Shown here in pieces: positions 1-8,640 of a stretch of 64,000 nucleotides of DNA (its first letter is position 1; the number at the start of each line of letters is the position of its first letter). Source of the DNA: Massilia atriviolacea. GTDB lineage: Bacteria > Pseudomonadota > Gammaproteobacteria > Burkholderiales > Burkholderiaceae_D. The stretch spans positions 501,018-565,017 of the forward strand of contig NZ_RXLQ01000001.1 in the NCBI RefSeq assembly GCF_003953935.1, written 5' to 3'. The notes below the pieces were generated by a model. It searched no databases and was not told the DNA's origin. It saw only the letters and a program-made list of their open reading frames with translations. The position numbers and the translations under genes were made by a program.

Positions 1-36
1 GTCCTTCAGCTTCCACATGACGATGTGTTTGATCAT
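1..36 (-). CDS. Dabb-domain (stress-responsive alpha/beta barrel) protein, N-terminal fragment
   Basis: Only the first 12 codons lie in the window (MIKHIVMWKLKD). This is the typical first beta strand of small Dabb-family proteins, which are dimeric ferredoxin-like barrels of about 100 residues. It starts 14 bases after the stop of the acyl-CoA dehydrogenase gene on the same strand, so it is probably the last visible gene of that operon. The rest lies beyond the left edge and the identification rests on this short stretch. Confidence 0.55.
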   Translation of the reverse strand, partial: MIKHIVMWKLKD

Positions 37-50
37 TGTTCGGTCGGTCC

Positions 51-1907
51 TCAGAACCACGCATCCTGCATGTCGAGCGTGGTGGTGTCGATGCTGGCCA
101 GCAGGTCGAGCTGTTGCTGGACCTTGGGCAGCTCCCAGTGGAAGAAATAACGGCTCGCTTGCAGCTTGCCGTGATAAAAGTTGCTGTCGTCGGCGGACGG
201 CGACGCCGACAGCGCACGCGTGGCCACCAGCGCCTGTTCCAGCCAGATCCAGGCGACCACGGTGTGGCCGACCGCTTCCAGGTACAGGCTGGCGTTGGCC
301 AGGGTCTTGTTCATGTCGCCGGCCGCGTACAGCGTCTTGGTGACGCCGGCGATGCGCTGCCATTGCTCTTCGAGCAGGTCGGCGTTGGCGTGCAGGTCCA
401 CCGACACATCCGCCGCGCGCGCCCTGGCAATCGTGGCGGCAATTTCACCGCCGATGGCCTTGAACAGCGCACCTTCCTGGATCGATGCCTTGCGGCCCAG
501 CAGGTCGAGCCCGTGGATGCCGTGCGTGCCCTCATGGATGGCGTTGAGGCGGTTGTCGCGGTAGAACTGTTCGACATTGTATTCGCGCGTGTAGCCGTAG
601 CCGCCGTGTACCTGGATGGCCAGGCTGTTCGCTTCCACGCACCACTGCGACGGCCACGATTTGGTGATCGGCGTGAGGAAGTCGAGCAGGCGGCCGGCGT
701 GGGCGCGCGCATCCGCATCGGGCGCGGTGCGCTGCTCGTCGACCAGGCGCGCCGAGTACAGCACCAGCGCCATGGCGCCTTCGGCGTAGGCTTTCTGGGC
801 CAGCAGCATGCGCCGCACGTCGGTGTGTTCGATGATCGGCAACTGCGGCTTGACCGGGTCTTTTTCGGCCGGATGGCGCCCTTGCGGACGGCTGCGCGCG
901 TAATCGAGCGCGTGCAGGTAGCCGGTCACGCCCAGCACGGCCGCGCCCAGGCCCACGCCGATGCGCGCTTCGTTCATCATGTGGAACATATTCGCCAGGC
1001 CCTGGTGCGGCTGGCCGACCAGGTAGCCGACCGCACCGGCCTTGCCGAGCGGCTTGTAGCGGCCTTCGCCGAAGTTGAGCAGGCAGTTGGTGGTGCCGCG
1101 GTTGCCCATCTTGTGGTTCAGGCCGGCCAGCACGACGTCGTTGCGTTCGCCCGGCTCGCCATCGTCGCCGACCAGGAACTTGGGCACGATGAACAGGGAG
1201 ATGCCCTTAACGCCCGGAATCAGGCGGCCGTCCGGACCGGGAATCTTGGCCAGCACCAGGTGCACGATATTGCCTGCGAGCTCGTGCTCGCCTGCGGAAA
1301 TCCACATCTTGTTGCCGGACAGGCGGTACTGGCGCTCGCCGTCGGGGCCGTCGACCGGGTCCGGTTCGGCGCGGGTGCTGATGTCGGACAGGCTGGAACC
1401 GGCCTGCGGTTCCGACAGGCACATCGTCCCGAAGAACTTGCCCGCATACAAAGGCCGCACGAAACGCGCGATCTGCTGCGGCGTGGCCGTCTTGAGCAAG
1501 GTGTTGGCGTTGCCGATGGTAAGGAAGATATAGGCCGAGGTGGCCACGTTGGCAGCCGTAAAATAGGCAGTCACCGCTTTTTCCAGCACGCAGGGCAGCT
1601 GCATGCCGTCGAATTCGTAGTCTTGCCCGGCCGCCATCAGGCCGGCGGCGGAAAAGGCGTCGAGTGCGGTTTTTACTTCGGGAATGATCGTCACCGTCTG
1701 CCCATCGAAATGCGGCTCGTGCTGATCGTTCTTTTTGTTATGCGGCGCAAACAGGTCGGTGGCGATCTGTTCGGCGGTATCGATGGCCGCGTTGAAGGTT
1801 TCGCGGCTGTGGTCGGAAAAGCGCGGACGCGCGGTCAGCGCCTCGACATCCAGCCATTCGTAGAGCAGGAAGTCGAGGTCGCGGCGCGACAATATCTTTG
1901 ATTGCAT
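51..1907 (-). CDS. acyl-CoA dehydrogenase, long (about 600 aa) class
   Basis: A 618-residue flavoprotein of the acyl-CoA dehydrogenase superfamily, which introduces the trans-2 double bond into acyl-CoA and passes electrons to ETF. Visible features are the mid-domain stretch TMCLSEPQAGSSLSD around residues 160-175, WISAGEH in the beta domain, and QVHGGYGYTREYNVEQFYRD in the C-terminal helical domain followed by a further C-terminal extension. The length is that of the 600-aa class that includes DmdC (3-methylmercaptopropionyl-CoA dehydrogenase), not the 380-aa class; the true substrate cannot be read from sequence. A GGGA sits about 7 bases before the ATG. It lies 55 bases downstream of the thiolase gene, on the same strand, so the two are probably co-transcribed. 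Confidence 0.92.
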   Translation of the reverse strand: MQSKILSRRDLDFLLYEWLDVEALTARPRFSDHSRETFNAAIDTAEQIATDLFAPHNKKNDQHEPHFDGQTVTIIPEVKTALDAFSAAGLMAAGQDYEFDGMQLPCVLEKAVTAYFTAANVATSAYIFLTIGNANTLLKTATPQQIARFVRPLYAGKFFGTMCLSEPQAGSSLSDISTRAEPDPVDGPDGERQYRLSGNKMWISAGEHELAGNIVHLVLAKIPGPDGRLIPGVKGISLFIVPKFLVGDDGEPGERNDVVLAGLNHKMGNRGTTNCLLNFGEGRYKPLGKAGAVGYLVGQPHQGLANMFHMMNEARIGVGLGAAVLGVTGYLHALDYARSRPQGRHPAEKDPVKPQLPIIEHTDVRRMLLAQKAYAEGAMALVLYSARLVDEQRTAPDADARAHAGRLLDFLTPITKSWPSQWCVEANSLAIQVHGGYGYTREYNVEQFYRDNRLNAIHEGTHGIHGLDLLGRKASIQEGALFKAIGGEIAATIARARAADVSVDLHANADLLEEQWQRIAGVTKTLYAAGDMNKTLANASLYLEAVGHTVVAWIWLEQALVATRALSASPSADDSNFYHGKLQASRYFFHWELPKVQQQLDLLASIDTTTLDMQDAWF

Positions 1908-1962
1908 CTAGTGTCCCGGGTTGGAAGCGGGGCGGCGCCGGAGCGGCGCGCCCCGGCGTGGA

Positions 1963-3141
1963 TCAGACGACTTCGAACAGGCCTGCGGCGCCCTGGCCGC
2001 CACCGATGCACATCGTGGCAACGACGTACTTGACGCCACGGCGCTTGCCTTCGATGAGGGCGTGACCGACCAAACGGGCGCCGGAGACGCCGTAGGGATG
2101 GCCGACGGCAATGGCGCCGCCGTTGACGTTGAGGCGGTCCATCGGGATGCCGAGGCGGTCGGCGCAGTACAAGACCTGGACCGCGAACGCTTCGTTCAGT
2201 TCCCACAGGCCGATGTCGGCCACCGACAGGCCCGCCTTTTTCAGCAGCTTGGGAATCGCAAACACGGGGCCGATGCCCATCTCGTCCGGCTCGCATCCGG
2301 CCACGGCAAAGCCACGGAAGATGCCGAGCGGCTGCAGGCCGCGCGCTTGCGCGACATTGCTGCTCATCAGGATGGCAACCGAGGCGCCGTCCGAGAACTG
2401 GCTGGCGTTACCGGCCGAAATCACGCCGCCCGGCACCGCGCTGCGGATCTTGGAAACGGCTTCGAGCGTGGTGTCGGCACGGATGCCTTCGTCGGCGCCG
2501 ATGGTCACTTCGCGCGTGAGCAGCATGCCCGAGGCCTTGTCGGCCACGCCCATGGTGGTGGTCATCGGCACGATTTCGGCGTTGAACAGGCCGGCGGCCT
2601 GGGCATTGGCGGCACGCTGCTGGCTCTGCACGCCATATTCGTCCTGGCGGTCGCGCCCGATGTTATAGCGCCTGGCGACGGTTTCGGCCGTTTGCAGCAT
2701 GGGCCAGTAGATTTCCGGCTTGTGTTCCTTGAGCCAGGGATCGGCCAGCATGTGCTGGTTCATCTCCTGCTGCACGCAGGAAATCGATTCGACGCCGCCG
2801 GCGGCGTAGATATCGCCCTCGCCGGCAATGATGCGCTGCGCCGCCAGGGCGATGGTCTGCAGGCCCGACGAGCAGAAACGGTTGACCGTCATGCCGGCCG
2901 TGGACACCGGGCAGCCGCCGCGCAAGGCGATCTGGCGCGCGATGTTGGCGCCGGTGGCGCCTTCCGGATTGGCACAGCCGATGATGACATCCTCCACCTC
3001 GCCCGGCTCGATCCCGGCGCGCGCGATGGCGGCCTGCAGCACATGGCCGCCGAGAGTGGCGCCGTGCGTCATGTTGAACGCACCTTTCCACGATTTGGCC
3101 AGGCCGGTGCGGGCGGTCGATACGATGACGGCATCTATCAT
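1963..3141 (-). CDS. acetyl-CoA C-acyltransferase (thiolase)
   Basis: A 392-residue thiolase that cleaves 3-ketoacyl-CoA to acetyl-CoA plus a shortened acyl-CoA, or the reverse. The nucleophilic Cys is C90 in [10 protein letters not shown]. The His motif [17 protein letters not shown] and the C-terminal Cys motif [13 protein letters not shown] are both present, so the active site is complete. The ATG is preceded by AGGAG at good spacing. It is the first gene of a minus-strand operon with the acyl-CoA dehydrogenase, and faces the AlkD-like gene across a 135-bp divergent promoter region. FadA-type degradative and biosynthetic thiolases cannot be separated firmly here; the context favours degradation. 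Confidence 0.93.
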   Translation of the reverse strand: MIDAVIVSTARTGLAKSWKGAFNMTHGATLGGHVLQAAIARAGIEPGEVEDVIIGCANPEGATGANIARQIALRGGCPVSTAGMTVNRFCSSGLQTIALAAQRIIAGEGDIYAAGGVESISCVQQEMNQHMLADPWLKEHKPEIYWPMLQTAETVARRYNIGRDRQDEYGVQSQQRAANAQAAGLFNAEIVPMTTTMGVADKASGMLLTREVTIGADEGIRADTTLEAVSKIRSAVPGGVISAGNASQFSDGASVAILMSSNVAQARGLQPLGIFRGFAVAGCEPDEMGIGPVFAIPKLLKKAGLSVADIGLWELNEAFAVQVLYCADRLGIPMDRLNVNGGAIAVGHPYGVSGARLVGHALIEGKRRGVKYVVATMCIGGGQGAAGLFEVV

Positions 3142-3276
3142 TTGTGTCTCCTGAGTTGGATTAGTATGCGCAATGCGCTGTGTTGATCGCTACGAGAATA
3201 GCACATTTTAGTACGGTCGTTCGCAAAATTATTTGCAGCAATCGCGCCCTCCCCCAACGCCTCGAAAAACCCGACC

Positions 3277-3954
3277 ATGCGTATTGCCGAACAAATGAAA
3301 ACAACGCTGGCCGCGCTGGCCGATCCGGCGCAGGCGGCGCGCATGAGCGCCTACATGCGCGGCCAGTTCGCCTTCCACGGCGTCCCCACGCCGGCGCGGC
3401 GCGCGGCGATCGCGCCGCTGGTGCGCAGCCTCAAGGGTGCCGATGCCGATGTGCTGCTCGACGCCGCCGCCGCGCTGTGGCGGGCGCCGCAGCGCGAATG
3501 CCAGTATGCCGCCATCGACCTGCTCGCCGCCCATGCAAAGCGGCTCGACTGCGCGCACATCGATGCGCTGCTCGCGCTGGCGCGCCAGGCCTCGTGGTGG
3601 GACACGGTCGATGCGCTGGCGGTCGTGACCGGCACAGTGGTGCGCGCGGACAGGGCGCTGCGCCAGCCGCGCATGGACGAGGCCGTGCGCCACGCGGACC
3701 TGTGGACGCGCCGCGTCGCCATGCTGCATCAGCTGGGGTGGCGCGCCGACACCGATCCGGCGCGGCTGTTCGGCTATGCGGCGCGGCTGGCGCACGAGGA
3801 CGATTTTTTCATCCGCAAGGCGATCGGCTGGGGCTTGCGCGACTACGCCCGCCATGACCCGGCGGCGGTACGCGCATTCCTGCTGGCGCAGGGCGAGGCG
3901 CTGTCGCCGCTGACCCGGCGCGAGGCGGCGAAACACCTCGGCCAGCCGGCCTGA
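3277..3954 (+). CDS. DNA alkylation repair protein, AlkD-like HEAT-repeat glycosylase
   Basis: A 225-residue all-helical protein with the sequence signatures of AlkD/AlkC-type glycosylases, which remove alkylated purines without base flipping. Seen in order: FAFHGVPTPARR near residue 30, WRAPQRECQYAAIDLL near 68, SWWDTVDALA near 105, WTRRVAMLHQLGW near 142, and a C-terminal FFIRKAIGWGLRDYARHDP near 170. Length matches the family. No clear ribosome-binding site precedes the ATG, so ATG 3295 is an alternative start. It is transcribed alone, divergently from the thiolase operon. Confidence 0.88.
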   Translation: MRIAEQMKTTLAALADPAQAARMSAYMRGQFAFHGVPTPARRAAIAPLVRSLKGADADVLLDAAAALWRAPQRECQYAAIDLLAAHAKRLDCAHIDALLALARQASWWDTVDALAVVTGTVVRADRALRQPRMDEAVRHADLWTRRVAMLHQLGWRADTDPARLFGYAARLAHEDDFFIRKAIGWGLRDYARHDPAAVRAFLLAQGEALSPLTRREAAKHLGQPA

Positions 3955-4144
3955 GCTGATGATCATCTCGGCTTTCCGAAATTCTTTCTGTTGGCCACGC
4001 TGCGCGCCGCTTGAACTGCTGCGATGCCGAGCATCGGCGGCGCTGGCACCGCATCGGGCGCGGCCGGGCACCTCTGAAAAACCCATGGCGCATGCCCACA
4101 AATCCCCTCCGACAACAGATGATTGTATTTACACAAAACACCTG

Positions 4145-4164
4145 CTTTTTCGATATCGAAAAAG
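4145..4164. promoter_or_regulatory. perfect 20-bp palindrome in the leader of the MFS gene
   Basis: CTTTTTCGATATCGAAAAAG is identical to its own reverse complement over all 20 bases and lies 120 bases before the MFS start. It sits in a 329-bp gap (3955-4283) that has no gene. Directly after it come GTAAGTTCC (4164-4172), GTAAGTTCC (4175-4183) and GTAAGTTTC (4197-4205). A dimeric repressor or activator site is the natural reading, but no protein can be assigned. The first half of the gap (3955-4140) shows nothing recognisable. Confidence 0.5.
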
Positions 4165-4283
4165 TAAGTTCCATGTAAGTTCCAAGCAAGCATCGCGTAA
4201 GTTTCGCAGTCCACACTCGGACCTAGCTGGATACATACGGCTATTCCGATGACGCAATAACTATATTAAACACGGAGACACAT

Positions 4284-5987
4284 ATGGCAATCACACCCGG
4301 CAACGCGATCGACGGGCGCAGGGGGAATCCCGCCGCCGAGGGACTCACCAAGGAAGAACGCAAGGTCATTTTTGCCTCTTCCCTGGGCACGGTGTTCGAA
4401 TGGTACGACTTCTACCTGTACGGCGCGCTCGCGCCGATCATCGCCAAGCAGTTTTTCGTCGGCGATCCCACCACCACCTTCATCTTCGCCCTGCTCGCCT
4501 TCGCCGCCGGCTTCATCGTGCGTCCGTTCGGGGCGCTGGTGTTCGGCCGCCTCGGCGACATGATCGGCCGCAAGTACACCTTCCTGGTCACCATCCTGCT
4601 GATGGGCGCATCGACCTTCTTCGTGGGCCTGCTGCCGAGCTACGCCAGCATCGGCATTGCCGCGCCAATCATCCTGGTCACCCTGCGCATTCTGCAGGGC
4701 CTGGCACTGGGCGGCGAGTACGGCGGCGCGGCAACTTATGTGGCCGAGCACGCGCCGCACGGCAAGCGCGGTTTCTTCACCTCCTGGATCCAGACCACCG
4801 CCACCATGGGCCTGTTCCTGTCGCTGCTGGTGATCCTGGGCACGCGTACCGCCCTCGGCGAACCCGAGTTCGCCGCATGGGGCTGGCGCATCCCGTTCCT
4901 GGTTTCCGTCCTGCTGCTGGGCGTGTCCGTTTGGATCCGCCTGTCGATGAACGAATCGCCGGCGTTTGCCAAGATGAAAGCCGAAGGCAAGACCTCCAAG
5001 GCACCGCTGTCGGAAGCCTTCCTCAAGCCGAAGAACGCCAAGATCGTCTTCCTCGCACTGGTCGGCCTGACCATGGGCCAGGCAGTGGTGTGGTACACCG
5101 GCCAGTTCTACGCCCTGTTCTTCCTGACCCAGACGCTCAAGGTCGACGGCGCCACCGCCAACATCCTGATCGCCATTTCGCTGCTGCTGGCGACGCCGTT
5201 CTTCATCGTATTCGGTACGCTGTCGGACAAGATCGGCCGTAAATGGATCATCCTGGCGGGCTGCGCGATTGCCGCGGTCACCTACTTCCCGATCTTCAAG
5301 GGCATCACCCACTACGCCAACCCGGCCCTCGAAGCCGCGCTGCAAAGCTCGCCAGTGGTCGTCGTTGCCGATCCGCAATCCTGCCACTTCCAGTTCAACC
5401 TGACCGGCACCAAGAAATTCCCGTCGTCCTGCGATATTGCCTCCGGCATGCTGACCCAGTCCTCGGTCAGCTACACCAAGGAAGACGCGCCAGCCGGCGC
5501 GATCGCCAAGGTGCGCATCGGCGAGAAGGAATACACCTCGTTCAATGCGGTCATGACCCCGGACGGCCTGAACTTCGACGCCGACAGCAAAGCCAAGGAA
5601 ACCGCGCTGAAAGCGGAAATCGGCGGCGCGATCAAGGCGGCCGGCTATCCTGCCAAGGCCGACAGCGAGCAGATCAACAAACCGATGGTGGTGCTGCTGC
5701 TGTTCATCCTGGTACTGTATGTGACCGCCGTGTACGGCCCGATTGCGGCCATGCTGGTGGAAATGTTCCCGACCCGCATCCGCTACACCTCGATGTCGCT
5801 GCCTTACCATATCGGTAACGGCTGGTTCGGCGGCCTGCTGCCAACCACCGCGTTCGCACTGGTGGCGTACAAGGGCGATATTTACTACGGCCTGTGGTAC
5901 CCGATTATCGTGGCGCTGATCACGGTCGTTATCGGTGGCCTGTTTGTCCGCGAAACCAAGGACAACGACATCTACGCCGCCGACTAA
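4284..5987 (+). CDS. MFS transporter, metabolite:H+ symporter (ProP-like) type with a large extramembrane insert
   Basis: A 567-residue inner-membrane carrier. The N-terminal signature SSLGTVFEWYDFYLYG and the loop motif GRLGDMIGRKYTF are those of the MHS group (ProP, ShiA, KgtP relatives), which import carboxylates or osmolytes with protons. Twelve membrane segments can be placed. Unusually, about 115 residues (roughly 355-465, two Cys, hydrophilic) lie between the ninth and tenth segments, which by topology should be periplasmic. GGAG is 7-10 bases before the ATG. The gene is monocistronic, ends in a strong terminator shared with the convergent operon, and has a 20-bp palindrome in its leader. 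The substrate is unknown. Confidence 0.88.
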   Translation: MAITPGNAIDGRRGNPAAEGLTKEERKVIFASSLGTVFEWYDFYLYGALAPIIAKQFFVGDPTTTFIFALLAFAAGFIVRPFGALVFGRLGDMIGRKYTFLVTILLMGASTFFVGLLPSYASIGIAAPIILVTLRILQGLALGGEYGGAATYVAEHAPHGKRGFFTSWIQTTATMGLFLSLLVILGTRTALGEPEFAAWGWRIPFLVSVLLLGVSVWIRLSMNESPAFAKMKAEGKTSKAPLSEAFLKPKNAKIVFLALVGLTMGQAVVWYTGQFYALFFLTQTLKVDGATANILIAISLLLATPFFIVFGTLSDKIGRKWIILAGCAIAAVTYFPIFKGITHYANPALEAALQSSPVVVVADPQSCHFQFNLTGTKKFPSSCDIASGMLTQSSVSYTKEDAPAGAIAKVRIGEKEYTSFNAVMTPDGLNFDADSKAKETALKAEIGGAIKAAGYPAKADSEQINKPMVVLLLFILVLYVTAVYGPIAAMLVEMFPTRIRYTSMSLPYHIGNGWFGGLLPTTAFALVAYKGDIYYGLWYPIIVALITVVIGGLFVRETKDNDIYAAD

Positions 5988-6006
5988 GCGGTCCGGATGC
6001 AGGATG

Positions 6007-6039
6007 AAAAATGCCGCTCTCCGGAGCGGCATTTTTTTT
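6007..6039. terminator. bidirectional rho-independent terminator
   Basis: ATGCCGCTC (6011-6019) pairs perfectly with GAGCGGCAT (6024-6032) around a 4-base loop. It is followed by eight T on the plus strand and preceded by five A, so it can end both the MFS transcript and the convergent gamma-carbonic anhydrase operon, whose stop codon is only a few bases away. Confidence 0.9.
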
Positions 6040-6042
6040 GTC

Positions 6043-6576
6043 TTACGCTCCGGAGAGATAATTGTTCTTCACCCGCACATAATGCTCGGCCGAGTATCTG
6101 AGGAAGGCCGATTCTTCCTCCGTCAGCGCGCGCACCTTGCGCACCGGGCGGCCGACATACAAAAAGCCGCTTTCCAGCACTTTGCCAGGCGGCACCAGGC
6201 TGCCCGCACCGACCATTACCCGCGATGAAATGACGGCATCGTCCATCACGATGGCGCCCATCCCGACCAGGCATTCGTCGCCGATGGTACATCCGTGCAG
6301 GATCGCGTTATGCCCGATGGTGACGTAGTCGCCGATGACCAGCGGCGAGCCGAGCGGCTTGCCGGGATGCTTGTGCGAGACATGGCACATCACGAAATCC
6401 TGGATATTCGAGCAGCGCCCGACCACGATGCGATTGACGTCGCCGCGCACCACCGCATTGCACCAGATTGATGAATCCTCACCCAGGGTCACCTCGCCGA
6501 TGACTTGCGCCGAAGGATGGATATAGGTCTGCCCGCCGATACGCGGGTGGGAACCGAGGTAGGAAGTCAGTGCCAT
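6043..6576 (-). CDS. gamma-class carbonic anhydrase family protein (left-handed beta-helix)
   Basis: A 177-residue hexapeptide-repeat protein of the gamma-CA/YrdA/PaaY type. The three metal-ligand His residues are in place at about H65 (CHVSHKH), H89 (TIGHNAILHG) and H94, and the isoleucine-rich hexapeptide coils run from about residue 20 to 130. The start is the ATG at 6576, which overlaps the stop of the upstream ammonia-lyase gene (ATGA), so the two are translationally coupled. Family members range from true carbonic anhydrases to CoA thioesterases; the metal site is intact but activity cannot be asserted. Confidence 0.9.
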   Translation of the reverse strand: MALTSYLGSHPRIGGQTYIHPSAQVIGEVTLGEDSSIWCNAVVRGDVNRIVVGRCSNIQDFVMCHVSHKHPGKPLGSPLVIGDYVTIGHNAILHGCTIGDECLVGMGAIVMDDAVISSRVMVGAGSLVPPGKVLESGFLYVGRPVRKVRALTEEESAFLRYSAEHYVRVKNNYLSGA

Positions 6577-7547
6577 CAGGCCGCCTTCTGGATCAGCATC
6601 GCCATGCGCTGCAGGTCGATATTGCCGCCCGAGAGAATCACCCCGACGCGCTTGTTCCTGAAGTCGTAGCGCGGATTGAGCGCCACCGCCGCGCCCAGGC
6701 AACCGGACGGCTCCACGGTGATTTTCATGTGGCCGGCGAAAAACGTCATCGCCTCGACCAGTTCGGCGTCGGACACGGTCAGAATATCGTCGACCCGCTC
6801 GCGGATGACGGCAAAGGTGTGCTGGCCCAGGTGCTGGGTCTGGGCGCCGTCGGCGATGGTGTCGGGCGTGGCGATGTGGACGATCTCGCCGCTGCGGAAA
6901 CTGCGCTGGCCGTCGTTGCCCGCCTCCGGCTCCACGCCGAACACGCGGCAGTCCGGGTTCATGGCCTTGGCGGCGGTCGCGCAGCCGGACAGCAGGCCGC
7001 CGCCGCCGAGCGGCACCAGCAGGACGTCGAGCGGGCCGGCGTCTTCGATCAGTTCCTTGGCGGCGGTGCCCTGCCCGGCCATCACGTGCACGTGGTCGTA
7101 GGGCGGAATCAGGGTCAGGCCGCGCTCGGCCGCCAGCGCCCTGCCGATCGCTTCGCGGTCTTCGGTGTAGCGGTCGTAGGTGACGACCTCGGCGCCGTAG
7201 CCGCGCGTGGCCGCCACCTTGATCGCCGGCGCGTCGAGCGGCATCACGATCACCGCCTTGATGCCCAGCAGTCTGGCCGCCAGCGCGATGCCCTGAGCGT
7301 GGTTGCCGGACGAGAAAGTGACGACGCCGCAGGCGCGCTGCTCCGGCGAAAACTGCGCCAGCGCGTTGTAGGCGCCGCGCATCTTGAAGGCGCCGGTGCG
7401 CTGCAGATTCTCGCACTTGAAGAAGATCTGGGCGCCGCTGCGCTCGTTGGCGGTGGTCGAGGTCAGCACGGGCGTGCGGTGGACTGCGGCGGCGATGCGC
7501 TCGTGCGCCCGCGCCACATCGTCGAAGGAAATGGGAAGCTGGATCAT
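6576..7547 (-). CDS. PLP-dependent serine/threonine dehydratase family (hydroxyaspartate ammonia-lyase type)
   Basis: A 323-residue fold-type II PLP enzyme. The Schiff-base lysine is K55 in TGAFKMRGA; the Asn/phosphate contacts appear as SSGNHAQG and the glycine loop as PLGGGGLLSG, with a terminal ILSGGNID motif. It lacks the C-terminal ACT domain of biosynthetic IlvA, so it belongs with catabolic dehydratases, serine racemase and threo-3-hydroxyaspartate ammonia-lyases. It is joined by 4-base ATGA overlaps both to the upstream YheO/DauR-like regulator gene and to the downstream carbonic-anhydrase-like gene. The regulator neighbour suggests a hydroxy-amino-acid substrate. Confidence 0.88.
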   Translation of the reverse strand: MIQLPISFDDVARAHERIAAAVHRTPVLTSTTANERSGAQIFFKCENLQRTGAFKMRGAYNALAQFSPEQRACGVVTFSSGNHAQGIALAARLLGIKAVIVMPLDAPAIKVAATRGYGAEVVTYDRYTEDREAIGRALAAERGLTLIPPYDHVHVMAGQGTAAKELIEDAGPLDVLLVPLGGGGLLSGCATAAKAMNPDCRVFGVEPEAGNDGQRSFRSGEIVHIATPDTIADGAQTQHLGQHTFAVIRERVDDILTVSDAELVEAMTFFAGHMKITVEPSGCLGAAVALNPRYDFRNKRVGVILSGGNIDLQRMAMLIQKAA

Positions 7548-8215
7548 GGCGATGGATCTTTCTGTGGAAGATAGGAATAGACGGTGGGCCGGGCGACGCC
7601 GAGCATGCTCGCCACGACCGCCTGGGCGTTTTTCAGGTCCATCAGGCCGGCGTTGGCCAGTTGATGCACGGCGTCGCGGCGCTGGGCGGGCGTGAGGGTG
7701 TGCGGTGTCTTGTTAAGCCGGCCGGCGAAGGCGTCGAGCGCGGCGCGCAGTTCGTCGAGGCGCGGGGCGGCCAGCGTTTCACGGATGGGCATGTCCGCCG
7801 GCTGGGTTTGCGCGAGCTGCGACAGGCTGGCGGCGACGCTGGTCAGCATGGAAATGTCCACGTTCATGCACAGCGCGGCCACGTATTCGCCGGCGCTGTT
7901 GCGCAAGCCGATCGAGGTGCTTTTTGCCGGACGGCCGTCGGGAAACTGGTTGGGGTAGTTCTGCAGGATGTCCGGAAAGCCGGGATCGGTGATCCGCGCC
8001 ATGCCGATCTCGGTGGTCGGATCGCCCACTTCGCGGCCGGACAGGCTGTTCGAGATCGCGACGATGGACGAGGCCGGTCGGGTGAGGTCGTGCAGCACGA
8101 CTTCCACCATGGGCGCCAGGGTGCGGCCGAGCGCTTCGACAATCTTCTTGCCTTCGCGTAGGAGTAGTTCGTTTTCGGTGATCGTCATGGATGACATTAT
8201 GTCAGACTTCGACAT
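7544..8215 (-). CDS. YheO/DauR-like transcriptional regulator (PAS-like domain plus C-terminal HTH)
   Basis: An approximately 223-residue regulator. The N-terminal half (VEVVLHDLTRPASSIVAI, then a GLRNSAGEYVAALC stretch) matches the YheO-like PAS domain. The C-terminal 60 residues end in LANAGLMDLKNAQAVVASMLGVARPTVYSYL, a helix-turn-helix. DauR-type regulators of this build control amino-acid catabolic operons next to them. Start choice is uncertain: ATG 8215 has a weak CAGAG upstream, while ATG 8197 and 8188 lie in or just past the palindromes. The stop overlaps the ammonia-lyase start (ATGA). Autoregulation is likely because the palindromic pair covers the translation start region. Confidence 0.82.
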   Translation of the reverse strand: MSKSDIMSSMTITENELLLREGKKIVEALGRTLAPMVEVVLHDLTRPASSIVAISNSLSGREVGDPTTEIGMARITDPGFPDILQNYPNQFPDGRPAKSTSIGLRNSAGEYVAALCMNVDISMLTSVAASLSQLAQTQPADMPIRETLAAPRLDELRAALDAFAGRLNKTPHTLTPAQRRDAVHQLANAGLMDLKNAQAVVASMLGVARPTVYSYLPQKDPSP

Positions 8216-8221
8216 AATGTC
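8193..8221. promoter_or_regulatory. double palindromic operator candidate
   Basis: GACATTATGTC (8193-8203) and GACATAATGTC (8211-8221) are exact inverted copies separated by 7 bases, and each arm is itself a palindrome apart from its central base. The centres are 18 bp apart, so two dimers could bind nearly the same face of the helix. It spans the possible start codons of the regulator gene, which points to autoregulation of the regulator/ammonia-lyase/carbonic-anhydrase operon. Confidence 0.65.
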
Positions 8222-8640
8222 AATCTCTGTGCCAGGTTTGGCCCTACTGCAAGGCGCAACTGCCCTCGCCACCGTTATTCCCTTGGAGCCAGATAGCCAA
8301 AACTGCGCGGTAACACAGCGTCCTGGCGGACGGTGTATTTGCATTACCCACACCGCAATCACCTGCCGCTGAAGTCAAGGGCATTCCTTGATTTTATCCG
8401 CGCACAAATATGCCGCAACATGCCTCGGGTGCGATTCGCATAGTGCCAGCGGGACCTTTTAGTTGCCGCCAATTAAGCGAAGTTAAATCGGACATAAACC
8501 AATCTGCATATCCGATCGAGCTCCGGCGCTAATTCTCAAAAAGTTATGAATTAATAAACGCCATCATGTTGTATTTACGTTGAAACAGTCATAATGGGCG
8601 AGGCACCCTTTCACCTTTTCCACGAACACTTAAGGGCATG
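8222..8640. other. intergenic region, AT-richer toward its right end
   Basis: No supported gene. The left part carries the promoter of the minus-strand regulator operon. The right part (about 8440-8640) is visibly AT-richer than its surroundings. A CATAAT at 8590-8595 with TTGTAT 15 bases upstream is a weak promoter candidate for the small HTH gene. Nothing else recognisable is seen. Confidence 0.4.

Noticed and set aside
3180..3857. 225-codon frame overlapping the AlkD-like gene
   Set aside because: Arg/Ala-rich shadow of the real frame starting at 3277; lacks family motifs.
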